Counted from the stretch's first letter, positions 6,738-15,607 are shown. The stretch is 40,230 nucleotides of DNA from an uncultured Lachnospiraceae bacterium (GCA_900315495.1 OMZJ01000121.1:1-40230); one strand, 5' to 3'. Numbers and translations: made by a program. Notes: generated from the letters alone by a model not told the origin.

Positions 6738-8952
6738 CCATCTCCTTCAGCCGGCTGACGAGCCCGCTGTAGCGCTTCTGCTCCTCATCGTTGCGGATCA
6801 TCGCCTGAAAGGTGCGCACGCTTCCCACAATGCAGACGCACCGGCGCGCCCGGGTGACAGCGGTATAGAGAAGATTCCGATTCATCAGCATCTGCGGACC
6901 GGTCAGGAGCGGAAGAATCACCGCCGGGAACTCGCTGCCCTGGCTCTTGTGAATGGTAATCGCATAGGCCAGTTCCAGATCCGCCGTCTCCTTCCCGGTA
7001 TAGGCCGCCCGGCGGCCCTCCTCGAATTCCACCGTGATCTGCTCCGTCTCCGGGCTGATCTCCCGGACCACGCCGAAATCCCCGTTGTAGACGCCCTGTC
7101 CTTCCGCCACTGCCAGCCGGTAGCTGTTCAGGACTTTCCATGGTTTCTGGTAATCGTTCCGGATCTGCATGACCCGGTCCCCCTCCCGGAACACGGTACT
7201 GCCGACCGTCAGCTCCATTTTGGAGAGATCCGGCGGATTGACGGATTCCTGCAGAACGCTGTTGAGGTTTTCGAGTCCCAGCGGCCCCTTGCGCATCGGC
7301 GTGAGCACCTGGATCTCGCTCCAGTCCACATTCAGGTATCCGGGAAGCTTCTTTAACAGAAGCGTCACGACCGCGCCGAGAATCAGCCCCGGCTGATCCC
7401 GCTCGATGAAGAGGAAGTCGCGGCTGCCGGGCTTCGGGCCCACCATCTCCCCCGCGTGGATGCGGTGAGCATTGACAATAATGTCGCTGTCCGCAGCCTG
7501 CCGGAAAATCTTTTCCAGCCGCACCACGCGGAAGCACCCGGAGGCGATCAGGTCCCGCAGGACATTGCCCGGGCCGACGCTGGGCAGTTGGCTGGCATCG
7601 CCGGTGAGAATGAGCTTCATCCCCGGCGTCAGAGCCCGGAGCAGGGACTGCATCAGATAAATATCCACCATCGACATCTCGTCGATGATCACCACATCTC
7701 CCTCCAGCGGATTGTCCTCATTGCGTGCGAACTCGGTGCGACCCGTGTCCGGCGCGCCGGCCGCCTCCAGCAGGCGGTGGATGGTCTTTGCCTCACGGCC
7801 GGCGGCCTCCGTCATCCGTTTGGCCGCACGTCCGGTCGGCGCGGCCAGCAGGACATCCTCGCCCTCGGTGTCAAAATACCGAATCAGCGTGCGGATGATC
7901 GTCGTCTTTCCGGTGCCGGGACCTCCGGTGATGATCGTGATACCGCCGCGCACTGCCGTGCTGACCGCCTCGCGCTGCATCTCGTCCAGAACCAGGTTCT
8001 GCTCCCGCTCGATTTTCTCCCGCTTTCGGGCAATCTCCTCCTCCGGCACGCTGGTGCTTACATTCAATGCAAACAGCATCTGCGCCACCGCCTGCTCCGC
8101 GCGGAAGGCGCGCTCGGCGTAGACCATGGTCTGGCTGTTTTCCTCCCGGATCACAATCCGCTTTTCCATCATCAGATTCTGAAGAAGCGGTTCCAGATCC
8201 CGTTCCGGGATCTGCAGCAGCCGGTAGATCTGGTCGATCAGAAGATTCTTCGGAAGGCAGGTGTTGCCCTGCAGCTCCCCCTGCTGCAGCAGATACAGCA
8301 CGGCGCTGCGGATCCGGAAATCCGAGTCCGCGGCAATCCCCGCCTTTCCCGCGATCTCATCGGCGGTGCGGAATCCCACACCCTCAATGTCGTCCGCCAG
8401 CTGATAGGGGTTCTCCTTCAGGATGGCATACATTTGATCGCCGTACTTCTGGAAGATTTTCAGCGCGAGGTTCTGGCTGATGCCGAAATCCTGCAGAAAC
8501 AGCATCGCCTGCCGGACATCCTTTTTCTCGGCCAGATCCTCCGCGATTTTGAGCGCCTTGTCCTTTGAGATTCCTTTCACCTCGGCGAGCCGTTCCGGCT
8601 CCTCTTCGATGATGCGAAGCGTGTCATCGCCGAATTTCTTTACAATCCGCTCCGCCAGCGCCTCCCCGATGCCCCTCACTGCGCCGGACGCCAGATATTT
8701 CTGAATGGAGACTTTGCCGGACGGCTGTACAAACGTGAGGGACTCAGCCTTCATCTGCTCCCCGTACCGCGGGTGCATCACGATCTCTCCCCGGACGCGG
8801 ACCATCTCCCCCTCGGAGATCTGCGGAAACGTGCCCGTCACATACTGCTCCTCCCCGTCCACGGTCAGAACCAGCACGGTAAATCCGTTGTCCTCGTTTC
8901 GATAGACGACTCTTTCTACCTGCCCCTCGATTTCTGCCAAAGTCTCCTCCAT
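6721..8952 (-). CDS. recD2: RecD2-type ATP-dependent DNA helicase
   Basis: The protein is 743 residues from ATG 8952. It has an N-terminal OB-like region (about 1-80), helix-hairpin-helix repeats (about 88-205) and a superfamily 1B motor. The motor shows Walker A GGPGTGKTT (343-351), DEAD-like motif VIIDEMSMVD (about 421-430), motif III LTGDASQLPSVGPG and motif VI AITIHKSQGSEFPAVILPL. RecD2 unwinds DNA 5' to 3' and acts in repair and fork stability in bacteria without RecBC. The open frame continues to 9210, where its ATG overlaps the mreB stop (TGATG). That 86-residue extension is Arg/Pro-rich, unlike any RecD2, and contains a 12-bp hairpin, so I take MEETLAEIEG as the start. The site before it (AGGGCGG) is weak. 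Confidence 0.93.
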   Translation of the reverse strand: MEETLAEIEGQVERVVYRNEDNGFTVLVLTVDGEEQYVTGTFPQISEGEMVRVRGEIVMHPRYGEQMKAESLTFVQPSGKVSIQKYLASGAVRGIGEALAERIVKKFGDDTLRIIEEEPERLAEVKGISKDKALKIAEDLAEKKDVRQAMLFLQDFGISQNLALKIFQKYGDQMYAILKENPYQLADDIEGVGFRTADEIAGKAGIAADSDFRIRSAVLYLLQQGELQGNTCLPKNLLIDQIYRLLQIPERDLEPLLQNLMMEKRIVIREENSQTMVYAERAFRAEQAVAQMLFALNVSTSVPEEEIARKREKIEREQNLVLDEMQREAVSTAVRGGITIITGGPGTGKTTIIRTLIRYFDTEGEDVLLAAPTGRAAKRMTEAAGREAKTIHRLLEAAGAPDTGRTEFARNEDNPLEGDVVIIDEMSMVDIYLMQSLLRALTPGMKLILTGDASQLPSVGPGNVLRDLIASGCFRVVRLEKIFRQAADSDIIVNAHRIHAGEMVGPKPGSRDFLFIERDQPGLILGAVVTLLLKKLPGYLNVDWSEIQVLTPMRKGPLGLENLNSVLQESVNPPDLSKMELTVGSTVFREGDRVMQIRNDYQKPWKVLNSYRLAVAEGQGVYNGDFGVVREISPETEQITVEFEEGRRAAYTGKETADLELAYAITIHKSQGSEFPAVILPLLTGPQMLMNRNLLYTAVTRARRCVCIVGSVRTFQAMIRNDEEQKRYSGLVSRLKEMDGIYS

Positions 8953-9109
8953 CTGTACCGCCCTGTGTTTCCTTTGCGCCGGTCTGTCCGCACCCTTTCC
9001 GGCAGGCCGGCTGTTTTCCTCCTGCCCCTGCGGGAGGATTGTTCTGCCGCGTTCGGCACAGGGGAATTTCCTTTTTACGCCGGCGGTGCACCTGCCCGGC
9101 CCCTTCTGG

Positions 9110-9153
9110 CACAAAGAGCTCCGGGCAGACACCTTTCCCGCCCCGGAGCTCTT
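9110..9153 (-). terminator. 12-bp hairpin between mreB and recD2
   Basis: AAGAGCTCCGGG (9114-9125) pairs perfectly with CCCGGAGCTCTT (9142-9153) around a 16-nt loop. On the minus strand it is followed by TTTGTG, a poor U-tract. It may be a partial terminator or an mRNA processing/stabilising hairpin after mreB. The whole 8953-9209 gap holds nothing else that I recognise. Confidence 0.55.
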
Positions 9154-9209
9154 CTTCCCTTCGACTTCTGCATCCTGCGGCATGCAGTGCGCATGCCCCT
9201 CCGGCCGCA

Positions 9210-10205
9210 TCAGTCCTCGTTGATTGAATTCATGATATCCAGATAGCGGCCGGTTCCGATCGCCACACAGTTCATGGGATCCTCCGCCGTCATCGTCGTA
9301 ATGCCAAGCCTCTCCTCCAGCAGATGTTCCAGCCCGTGCAGGAGGGCTCCGCCGCCTGTCAGCACAATGCCGCGGTCGGAGATATCGGCGGCCAGTTCCG
9401 GCGGCGTCTTTTCCAGCACAATGTGCACCGCCTCGACAATCTGGTCGGTCGGCTCCCGCAGCGCCTCCTCGGTCTCCGAGGAGGTGATGGTTACGGTCTT
9501 GGGAAGGCCGCTCACGAGATCGCGCCCCCGCACATCCAGCGCCAGCTCATCCGTCCGCGGATAGCACGTGCCGATCTTGATTTTGATCTCCTCGCCGGTG
9601 CGCTCACCAATCAAAAGGTTGTGGTGCTTTCGCATGTACCGGACAATCGCATCATTGAAATCGTCGCCGGCCACCTTGATGGATTCGCTCACCACGGTGC
9701 CGCCCAGGGAGATCACCGCGATGTCCGTCGTGCCGCCGCCGATGTCCACCACCATGTTGCCGGCCGGCTTGGAGATGTCTACTCCGGCGCCTATGGCCGC
9801 CGCCAGCGGCTCCTCAACCAGGTAGACCTCACGCGCACCGGCGTTGAACGTCGCATCCTCCACAGCCTTGCGCTCCACCTCGGTGATCTGGCTCGGCACG
9901 CAGACGCTGATGCGCGGCTTGCGGAAGACCCGGCGCCCGACGGCCTTCTGGATGAAGTAGCGGATCATCTTTTCCGTAATCGTATAGTCGGCGATGACCC
10001 CCTGCCGGAGCGGGCGGATGGCAACAATGTTGCCGGGCGTCCGTCCGATCATCATACGGGCTTCCTCACCGATCGCGCGGATCTCATTCGTATTGCGGTC
10101 GTATGCAACAACCGAGGGCTCTCGCAGCACAACGCCCTTATTTTTGATATATACAAGAATGCTGGCTGTCCCCAGATCAATCCCGATATCGGTGGATACT
10201 CCCAT
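9210..10205 (-). CDS. mreB: Rod-shape-determining actin homologue MreB/Mbl
   Basis: The 331-residue protein is a full MreB-type actin fold with phosphate-1 motif IGIDLGTASILVY (about 7-19), RPLRQGVIADYTITEKMI (about 64-81), phosphate-2 motif NMVVDIGGGTTDIAVIS and adenosine motif VLTGGGALLHGLEHL near the C-terminus. MreB filaments on the inner membrane face direct elongasome peptidoglycan synthesis. No mreC or mreD is adjacent, and paralogues MreB, Mbl and MreBH cannot be told apart here. A good promoter lies 116 nt upstream. The ribosome binding site is modest (GGGGG about 10 nt before the ATG). Confidence 0.95.
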   Translation of the reverse strand: MGVSTDIGIDLGTASILVYIKNKGVVLREPSVVAYDRNTNEIRAIGEEARMMIGRTPGNIVAIRPLRQGVIADYTITEKMIRYFIQKAVGRRVFRKPRISVCVPSQITEVERKAVEDATFNAGAREVYLVEEPLAAAIGAGVDISKPAGNMVVDIGGGTTDIAVISLGGTVVSESIKVAGDDFNDAIVRYMRKHHNLLIGERTGEEIKIKIGTCYPRTDELALDVRGRDLVSGLPKTVTITSSETEEALREPTDQIVEAVHIVLEKTPPELAADISDRGIVLTGGGALLHGLEHLLEERLGITTMTAEDPMNCVAIGTGRYLDIMNSINED

Positions 10206-10320
10206 GCTTCCGCAACCCCCTGCAATAAACCGGGCAGAGCCTTGGCCCTGCCAGAAGACAACTGTATGTCAGATGCATCGCGGCAATCGTGATTCCCGCG
10301 GGCATAAATAACCTTGTATC

Positions 10321-10348
10321 ATTATACCTGACTGCGCTAAAAGTGCAA
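10321..10348 (-). promoter_or_regulatory. Sigma-A promoter of mreB
   Basis: TTGCAC (10343-10348), 16-nt spacer, TATAAT (10321-10326) on the minus strand. The predicted leader is about 110 nt. Confidence 0.8.
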
Positions 10349-10387
10349 GCCATCCCCGCCGGTTTTCTCCCGCAGGCAGGAGACTGC

Positions 10388-10417
10388 TTGCTGCCGGGGC
10401 CTGGTTTCATCTATAAT
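10388..10417 (+). promoter_or_regulatory. Candidate promoter of truA
   Basis: TTGCTG (10388-10393), 18-nt spacer, TATAAT (10412-10417). The -10 box is perfect and the -35 box is weak. The leader to truA would be about 130 nt. Confidence 0.55.
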
Positions 10418-10554
10418 AAGAGCGATCTGCATCCGGATCTTTCGAATGCCCGGCACATACCATCGTCTGGCAGGAGGGCTCCAAAAAGGGCGGCAGAGCT
10501 CCCGGATGCCCGGCCTATCGATACACATACAGAAGAAAGGATCATCACAGCACC

Positions 10555-11307
10555 ATGAAGAGAAACATCCGATTCCTGCTCGAATATGACGGCAGCAGAT
10601 ACTACGGCTGGGCAAAACAGCCGGATCAGGAAATGACGATCCAGGGAAAGATGGAGCAGCTTCTGGCCCGGATCACCGGCATGGAATCGGTGGAGGTCAT
10701 CGGCGCAGGCCGGACGGATGCCGGCGTCCATGCGCGGGGAATGGTCTGCAACGCTCATCTGGAGACAGATCTTCCCGTCGACGAGCTTCGCAGCCTCTGC
10801 AATCAGTACCTGCCCGACGACATCTGCGTACTCGAGGTGAAGGAAGCCTCGCCGCGCTTCCACGCCCGGTATCTGGCGACCGGAAAGACCTACCGCTATA
10901 CCTGCTGCGGCGGCCCGCTGAAACCGGTCTTTGAACGCAAATACGTCTGGACCATCCCCGCGGAGTGGCATCCGGACCTGAACGCCATGCGCGAGGCCGC
11001 CGCATTTCTGACCGGCACCCACGACTTTGCCTCCTTCTGCGCCAATCCCAGGGTAAAAAAGTCGACCGTCCGCACTGTGGATTCCATTGAAATCGCGCAG
11101 CACGGCCCCTTCCTCACCCTGACATACCACGGGGACGGATTCCTGCAGCACATGGTGCGCATCCTGACCGGCACACTGATGGAATGCGGCATCGGCTGGC
11201 GCACGCCGTCTTCCATTCCGGAACTGATCGAGGCCAGGGACCGGAAGCAGGCGGGGATGACCGCGCCGGCCTCCGGCCTGTGCCTGATGAGCGTGGACTA
11301 CAATTAA
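10555..11307 (+). CDS. truA: tRNA pseudouridine(38-40) synthase TruA
   Basis: The 250-residue product has the TruA fold and length, with the N-terminal LEYDGSRYYGWAKQP block, the catalytic-Asp motif GAGRTDAGVHARGM (about 50-63) and the conserved GDGFLQHMVRILTGTL helix (about 184-199). TruA converts U38, U39 and U40 in tRNA anticodon arms to pseudouridine. It stands alone on the plus strand, with a terminator 64 nt downstream. The only Shine-Dalgarno-like sequence (AAAGGA) is 13 nt away, longer than usual, but no better start exists because the family motif begins right at this Met. Confidence 0.96.
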   Translation: MKRNIRFLLEYDGSRYYGWAKQPDQEMTIQGKMEQLLARITGMESVEVIGAGRTDAGVHARGMVCNAHLETDLPVDELRSLCNQYLPDDICVLEVKEASPRFHARYLATGKTYRYTCCGGPLKPVFERKYVWTIPAEWHPDLNAMREAAAFLTGTHDFASFCANPRVKKSTVRTVDSIEIAQHGPFLTLTYHGDGFLQHMVRILTGTLMECGIGWRTPSSIPELIEARDRKQAGMTAPASGLCLMSVDYN

Positions 11308-11370
11308 GGGCTGAACCGTCCGCGGATCCGTCATCTGCGGATCCGGACAGTTCTTTTCCTGTACGAAGAC

Positions 11371-11408
11371 AGCCGCCCGGAAAATCCCGGGCGGCGGCTT
11401 TGTTTGTT
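11371..11408. terminator. Terminator between convergent truA and the LTA synthase-like gene
   Basis: GCCGCCCGG (11372-11380) pairs with CCGGGCGGC (11387-11395), followed on the plus strand by GGCTTTGTTTGTT. The minus strand has only a weak U-rich tail, so it works best for truA. A second, imperfect hairpin built on GGATCC lies at about 11318-11350. Confidence 0.8.
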
Positions 11409-11531
11409 CCAAAGGTTATCTGATCCTTCTCCCTGCTGTATTCCGGTCATTTCTGACGACGCTGCCCCGGGGGGCACCGAAGGCCGGCAATGACTGTGCA
11501 GAGTTCTTTCGGATCACTCCATCCTTTGTTT

Positions 11532-13826
11532 TTACTTTCCAGCCTCATACTGATCGTAGGACTGGTCGAAGATATGATAATACTGCAGTTTCTGGTACTC
11601 GTCGTATACTTTCTGCTCCTCCTCTGTCATATCGGAATATTCCTTCCATTCGCCATCCGTGTTGCGGTAGGCAACGGCATTGAAGACCGGGAAGGTTTCC
11701 TTCACGGTGGAGACGTAGGTCTGATAGTTGTCCTTCGGGAACCCGATGGTGTCCAGAAGCAGGTCTGCCAGGTAGTTGGTACTGGTGTCCACACCGGTCA
11801 CCGGCGCATCCTGTCCCAGATCATAGTTTGCCCAGATGAAGAACGGCGTGATATGACGGTTCTGCTCCTGCTCCAGCGTGCGGTCGTCAATATCCATGCC
11901 GTTTTCCTCAAAGATCGGCTCCACGACATAATCGTTGGGCTGATGATCTCCGAAGAACATCACCACCGTCTTCTCATCGCTGTTGGACAGCTCGGTGATC
12001 AGGCTCTGCACCGCCTTGTCCGTCTCATAGATCAGTGACAGATAGTGATTCAGGTAGCGGGTCGAATACGTGTGGTTGAAGATCGCGCGGATCTGCGGCG
12101 TGAAGTTCGCATAGGAACCGCCGTACGCGCTGTGGTTCTGCATCGTGACATTCAGCATGAACACCGGGTCATCGGTGCGGTTGAGCAGAAGCTCGACATT
12201 CTTGAAATTGGAATCGTCGCTGACGTAACGGCGCAACAGGTTGCGGTACAGGTTGTTCTCCAGCAGGTTCTCCTGGAAGATCGTCTGGTCAAAGTGCATC
12301 AGCGGATAAATCTTGTTGCGGTTCCACCCGGCTGCCAGATACGGATGCATGCCGATGGTGTAATACCCGAAGTTGTTGAAATCCTCCACCATCGAATGAA
12401 TGTCATTCTGCAGCAGATACTGCTGATAGGGGACGGAGCCGGCCGGGAAGAACACCATGCTGTTGCTCGTCATGCACTCAAACTCGGAATTGGCCGTGTT
12501 GCCGCCCAGAACGGACACATAGACATGGCCGCTGACCGTATTCTTGACCTCGCCGTTCAGAATGCTGTGGATGAACGGCATGTAATCCTGGTTGGTCTTG
12601 AACTCACCGTTCACGGCCAGGTCGCTGAACGTCTCATCCATGATGACGACAACGTTCGGCAGATCCTCCGGAAGCTGGGTGGTATCCTCCGGCTGGGAGT
12701 CAAGGACCTGTGCCTCGGTATCCGCGTCATACCCGTCCGGCGCACTGACCGTCATGTAGCGGACATTGAGCGTGATATTCAGGAGCAGCCCGTCGTAGCT
12801 GTACATCCGGACCGGGCGGAACAGGGACTTGTTCAGCTTGAGATTGTCCGGCGTGTCATCCTGCCAGAGGTAATTGAGGAAGAATCCCAGTGTCACGCAG
12901 GTGGCCGCGGTGAGTGCCAGGCGAACCACCCAGTTGCGGAAGCGAACCTGCAGGCGGAACGCAAGCGCCAGAAGCAGCAGGATCACGCCGGTGACAAAGG
13001 CGAACATCCAGTTGATCATGAACGTCTGGTTGCCTGCTACTTCCATCGCGGTACCCAGGGAGTAGATGTCCCACGGCACAATCGGGTTGGTGCGGAACAG
13101 CATGACAAAATAGTTGGCGATGCCGAACCCGCCGATCGCAATGATCTGTACCGTCAGGGAAATCTTCGGCCGGCCCGTCGCAAAGAGCAGCACACCGAAG
13201 AGAAGGTAGTACAGCGCATAGTTGACAAACGGTGCATGGTCCACCAGCGTGGACCATTCATGATTGTAGAGTTCGACGGACCAGAACAGAAGGAAGGGGA
13301 TGCAGCAGGCAATGACCATGCCGGCCACATTGTGAAACTTCGGCCCCATCTCCGGGCTCTGCATCAGAAAAAAAACCGCCGCGGCCACCGCTGTCAGCAG
13401 GATAAAGTAATCCCGCCACGACATGCCGTGGGCGAAATAGTCGATGAATGCGTACGCCGCGGCTGCCGCGCAGAGAAGAGACGCCGCAATGCGCCCCTTC
13501 CGGGGCAGATTCACCGCCACGAGAAGAACAGCCTCCGCCACGGCAAACAGTGCCGCCACGCCGAAGAACATGCGCGCCTGGAAGCCATTGTAGTGGCAGC
13601 CCCAGACCAGGAGCACAATGTAAATGACGGCAAAAATGGCCGCCTCAATGAAGACCGCCGGATGCTTTCTGATATGAAATCTCTTTCCGTCCGACACCGG
13701 GACTCCGTACACGGGTGTCTTTTTCAATTTCTCACCTTTCTGCGTCTGTTCGCCGGTTCCGGCCGCCGCCCTGGAATCTGCCGGTCCTGCTGCCTTTCCG
13801 GATTCCTCCAGAATTTGATCGCTCAT
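11532..13826 (-). CDS. LTA synthase-like membrane sulfatase-family phosphotransferase
   Basis: The 764-residue protein has a hydrophilic N-terminal tail (about 1-54), roughly nine membrane helices (about 56-320) and an extracytoplasmic alkaline-phosphatase/sulfatase-fold domain (about 388-720). That domain shows NVVVIMDETFSDL (E398, metal), the nucleophile region GGNTANSEFE (T444), MQNHSAYGG and FFGDHQPNDY. LtaS enzymes move glycerol-phosphate from phosphatidylglycerol to a growing teichoic acid; this is the likely reaction class. The membrane part is larger than the five helices of LtaS, so a related polyol- or glycan-phosphate transferase is possible. Start ATG 13826 follows GAGGTGTAAG. The open frame to 13973 upstream looks non-coding. 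It is monocistronic, convergent with truA. Confidence 0.88.
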   Translation of the reverse strand: MSDQILEESGKAAGPADSRAAAGTGEQTQKGEKLKKTPVYGVPVSDGKRFHIRKHPAVFIEAAIFAVIYIVLLVWGCHYNGFQARMFFGVAALFAVAEAVLLVAVNLPRKGRIAASLLCAAAAAYAFIDYFAHGMSWRDYFILLTAVAAAVFFLMQSPEMGPKFHNVAGMVIACCIPFLLFWSVELYNHEWSTLVDHAPFVNYALYYLLFGVLLFATGRPKISLTVQIIAIGGFGIANYFVMLFRTNPIVPWDIYSLGTAMEVAGNQTFMINWMFAFVTGVILLLLALAFRLQVRFRNWVVRLALTAATCVTLGFFLNYLWQDDTPDNLKLNKSLFRPVRMYSYDGLLLNITLNVRYMTVSAPDGYDADTEAQVLDSQPEDTTQLPEDLPNVVVIMDETFSDLAVNGEFKTNQDYMPFIHSILNGEVKNTVSGHVYVSVLGGNTANSEFECMTSNSMVFFPAGSVPYQQYLLQNDIHSMVEDFNNFGYYTIGMHPYLAAGWNRNKIYPLMHFDQTIFQENLLENNLYRNLLRRYVSDDSNFKNVELLLNRTDDPVFMLNVTMQNHSAYGGSYANFTPQIRAIFNHTYSTRYLNHYLSLIYETDKAVQSLITELSNSDEKTVVMFFGDHQPNDYVVEPIFEENGMDIDDRTLEQEQNRHITPFFIWANYDLGQDAPVTGVDTSTNYLADLLLDTIGFPKDNYQTYVSTVKETFPVFNAVAYRNTDGEWKEYSDMTEEEQKVYDEYQKLQYYHIFDQSYDQYEAGK

Positions 13827-14237
13827 CTTACACCTCACTGAATAACCTGCTGTCCTGCGGCCTGTGACCTGCCGCAAATCGCGCAGCGACAAAATGCCGT
13901 ATGGAAGTATACCATACCGTGGCAATGAAATCTGTGTAAATTTCATGGGGAAATCCCGGGGTTCTTTACTCAATATTGCGCAGATTTTTTCCTGCTTTTC
14001 ACATTCCGATGCATCCGAACCGGTCTGCAGGCCTTCCCATGCTGTCCGCGGGATCCGCCGCTCTCACAATTCCTCGTTCCGGGATTTTCTGAGCCTTTCG
14101 CGGAATACACGTTCGGAGCAGCCTGCACCGTGCCATTCGGCCCCGAACCGCTGTTCTCTTCCGGGCAGCAGGTGGAACCTGCGCAATTTTTCAACAGCGA
14201 AAAGACCGTAAAGCCAAGATCCTCCGACCCCCGGCCA
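13827..14237. other. Intergenic region between divergent LTA synthase-like gene and galK
   Basis: This 411-nt stretch contains the short leader of the minus-strand gene with a TGCGGC/GCCGCA hairpin (13856-13876) and an extended -10 candidate, TGGTATACT (-10 hexamer at 13906-13911), with no good -35. From about 13975 to 14237 I see no gene or regulatory element. Confidence 0.5.
13906..13914 (-). promoter_or_regulatory. Candidate extended -10 promoter of the LTA synthase-like gene
   Basis: TG-N-TATACT on the minus strand, about 80 nt before the start codon. There is no recognisable -35 box, so support rests on the extended -10 only. Confidence 0.4.
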
Positions 14238-14266
14238 TTGTGAAATCACATTCTTTCCATTATAAT
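14238..14266 (+). promoter_or_regulatory. Promoter of galK-galE
   Basis: TTGTGA (14238-14243), 17-nt spacer, TATAAT (14261-14266). Predicted start near 14273, leaving a leader of about 105 nt. Confidence 0.78.
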
Positions 14267-14280
14267 AGCCACAGGACAGG

Positions 14281-14327
14281 AGCATTCCGCGAACACCTCT
14301 GCAGGCCTTTTGCCGCAGCGGAATGCT
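14281..14327 (+). promoter_or_regulatory. Leader hairpin of the gal operon
   Basis: AGCATTCCGC (14281-14290) pairs perfectly with GCGGAATGCT (14318-14327) around a 27-nt loop, at about +8 of the transcript. No U-tract follows, so it is not a terminator. As DNA it could be an operator with widely spaced arms; as RNA it could stabilise the 5' end. A second small hairpin, CGGGA/TCCCG, lies just before the galK ribosome binding site. Confidence 0.5.
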
Positions 14328-14378
14328 TCCGAAATCAAATCAAACATCTCGGGACAATCCCGGATACCGGAGGTAGCT

Positions 14379-15551
14379 ATGATGATCAACGAAGTACTGG
14401 AATGCTTCAAAAAGCTTTACGGCGGGGAGGGCGACATCCGCTCCTACTTCTCCCCTGGGCGCGTGAACCTGATCGGCGAGCACACCGATTACAACGGCGG
14501 ACATGTTTTCCCCTGTGCCCTGACCATCGGCACCTATATGGCGGCGCGCAGGAGAGACGACCGGAAGCTTCGCTTCTACTCCATGAATTTTAAAAAGGTC
14601 GGCGTCGTCGAATCCTCCCTGGACGATTTCTCTCTCGGGGAAGAGGGAAACTGGACCGCGTATCCCAAGGGCGTGATGTGGACGTTCGGCGAAAAGAAGC
14701 ATCCGGTGCTTTCCGGCATGGACATTGTCGTCTACGGAAACATTCCGAACGGCTCCGGCCTCTCCTCCTCCGCCTCGCTGGAGGTTCTGACCGGCGTCAT
14801 GCTGAAGGACATGTTCGGATACGATGATCTGACGATGGTCGATCTGGCAAAATACGGGCAGTACTCCGAAAACCACTACAATCACGTGAACTGCGGCATC
14901 ATGGACCAGTTTGCGGTTGCCATGGGAAAGAAGGACAACGCCATTTTCCTGGACACGGCCACCCTCGACTACACCTACGCGCCGATCCGTCTGGACGACG
15001 CGAAGATTGTCATCGCGTCCAGCAACAAGAAGCGCGGCCTCGGTTCCTCCGCATACAACACGCGCAGATCCGAGTGCGAAACCGCGCTGGCGGAAATCCA
15101 GAAGGTCCGGAACATCCGGAGCCTCGGTGAGCTGACGCCGGCTGAATTTGAGGAAGTCAAGAACGCCATCAAGGACCCGGTGCGGGTGAAGCGCGCAAAG
15201 CATGCCGTCTATGAAAATGCCCGCACGATTGAGGCTGTCCGCGACCTTCAGGCCGGCGACATCGCGGCTTTCGGCAAGCTGATGAACGCTTCCCACGTGT
15301 CGCTCCGGGATGACTATGAGGTGACCGGCAAAGAGCTGGATACCCTGGTGGAGGCCGCATGGGCCTGCGACGGCGTGATCGGCTCTCGCATGACTGGTGC
15401 CGGCTTCGGCGGCTGCACGGTCAGCATTGTAAAAAACGATGCGGTGGACCGCTTCATCGAGAGCGTTGGAAAGAAATATCTGGAGACGATCGGTTACGCG
15501 GCTGACTTCTATGTGGTCAGCATCGGAGACGGCGCGCACCGGCTGGCGTAA
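14379..15551 (+). CDS. galK: Galactokinase
   Basis: The 390-residue protein is a GHMP-family galactokinase: signature GRVNLIGEHTDYNGG (27-41), ATP loop NIPNGSGLSSSAS (about 121-133), catalytic Asp region GIMDQFAVAMG (D176) and C-terminal motif GSRMTGAGFGGCTVS. It phosphorylates galactose to galactose-1-phosphate in the cytoplasm, the first committed Leloir step. The ATG at 14379 follows CCGGAGGTAGCT; a second ATG comes directly after. The frame upstream to 14310 lies in the leader. galE follows 56 nt later on the same transcript. galT, needed to use the product, is not in the window. Confidence 0.97.
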   Translation: MMINEVLECFKKLYGGEGDIRSYFSPGRVNLIGEHTDYNGGHVFPCALTIGTYMAARRRDDRKLRFYSMNFKKVGVVESSLDDFSLGEEGNWTAYPKGVMWTFGEKKHPVLSGMDIVVYGNIPNGSGLSSSASLEVLTGVMLKDMFGYDDLTMVDLAKYGQYSENHYNHVNCGIMDQFAVAMGKKDNAIFLDTATLDYTYAPIRLDDAKIVIASSNKKRGLGSSAYNTRRSECETALAEIQKVRNIRSLGELTPAEFEEVKNAIKDPVRVKRAKHAVYENARTIEAVRDLQAGDIAAFGKLMNASHVSLRDDYEVTGKELDTLVEAAWACDGVIGSRMTGAGFGGCTVSIVKNDAVDRFIESVGKKYLETIGYAADFYVVSIGDGAHRLA

Positions 15552-15607
15552 ACGCCGGACGGGATGACGCATATTCAGGCAAATCATCGACAGGAGGGGA
15601 TATCATT

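Larger units (their letters stand above)
10206..10554. other. Divergent promoter region mreB/truA
   Basis: This 349-nt gap holds the leftward mreB promoter and a weaker rightward candidate for truA. Inside the mreB leader, GGCAG-GCC/GGC-CTGCC can form a small hairpin. No coding sequence is supported. Confidence 0.7.

Noticed and set aside
12045..13841. 598-codon plus-strand frame opposite the LTA synthase-like gene
   Set aside because: Antisense shadow with low-complexity His/Arg/Val-rich translation and no start signals.
13970..14285. Short minus-strand frames between the LTA synthase-like gene and galK
   Set aside because: They lack ribosome binding sites and family resemblance, and one runs into the galK promoter.
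14340..15587. 415-codon minus-strand frame opposite galK
   Set aside because: galK has full family motifs on the plus strand; the antisense translation resembles no protein.
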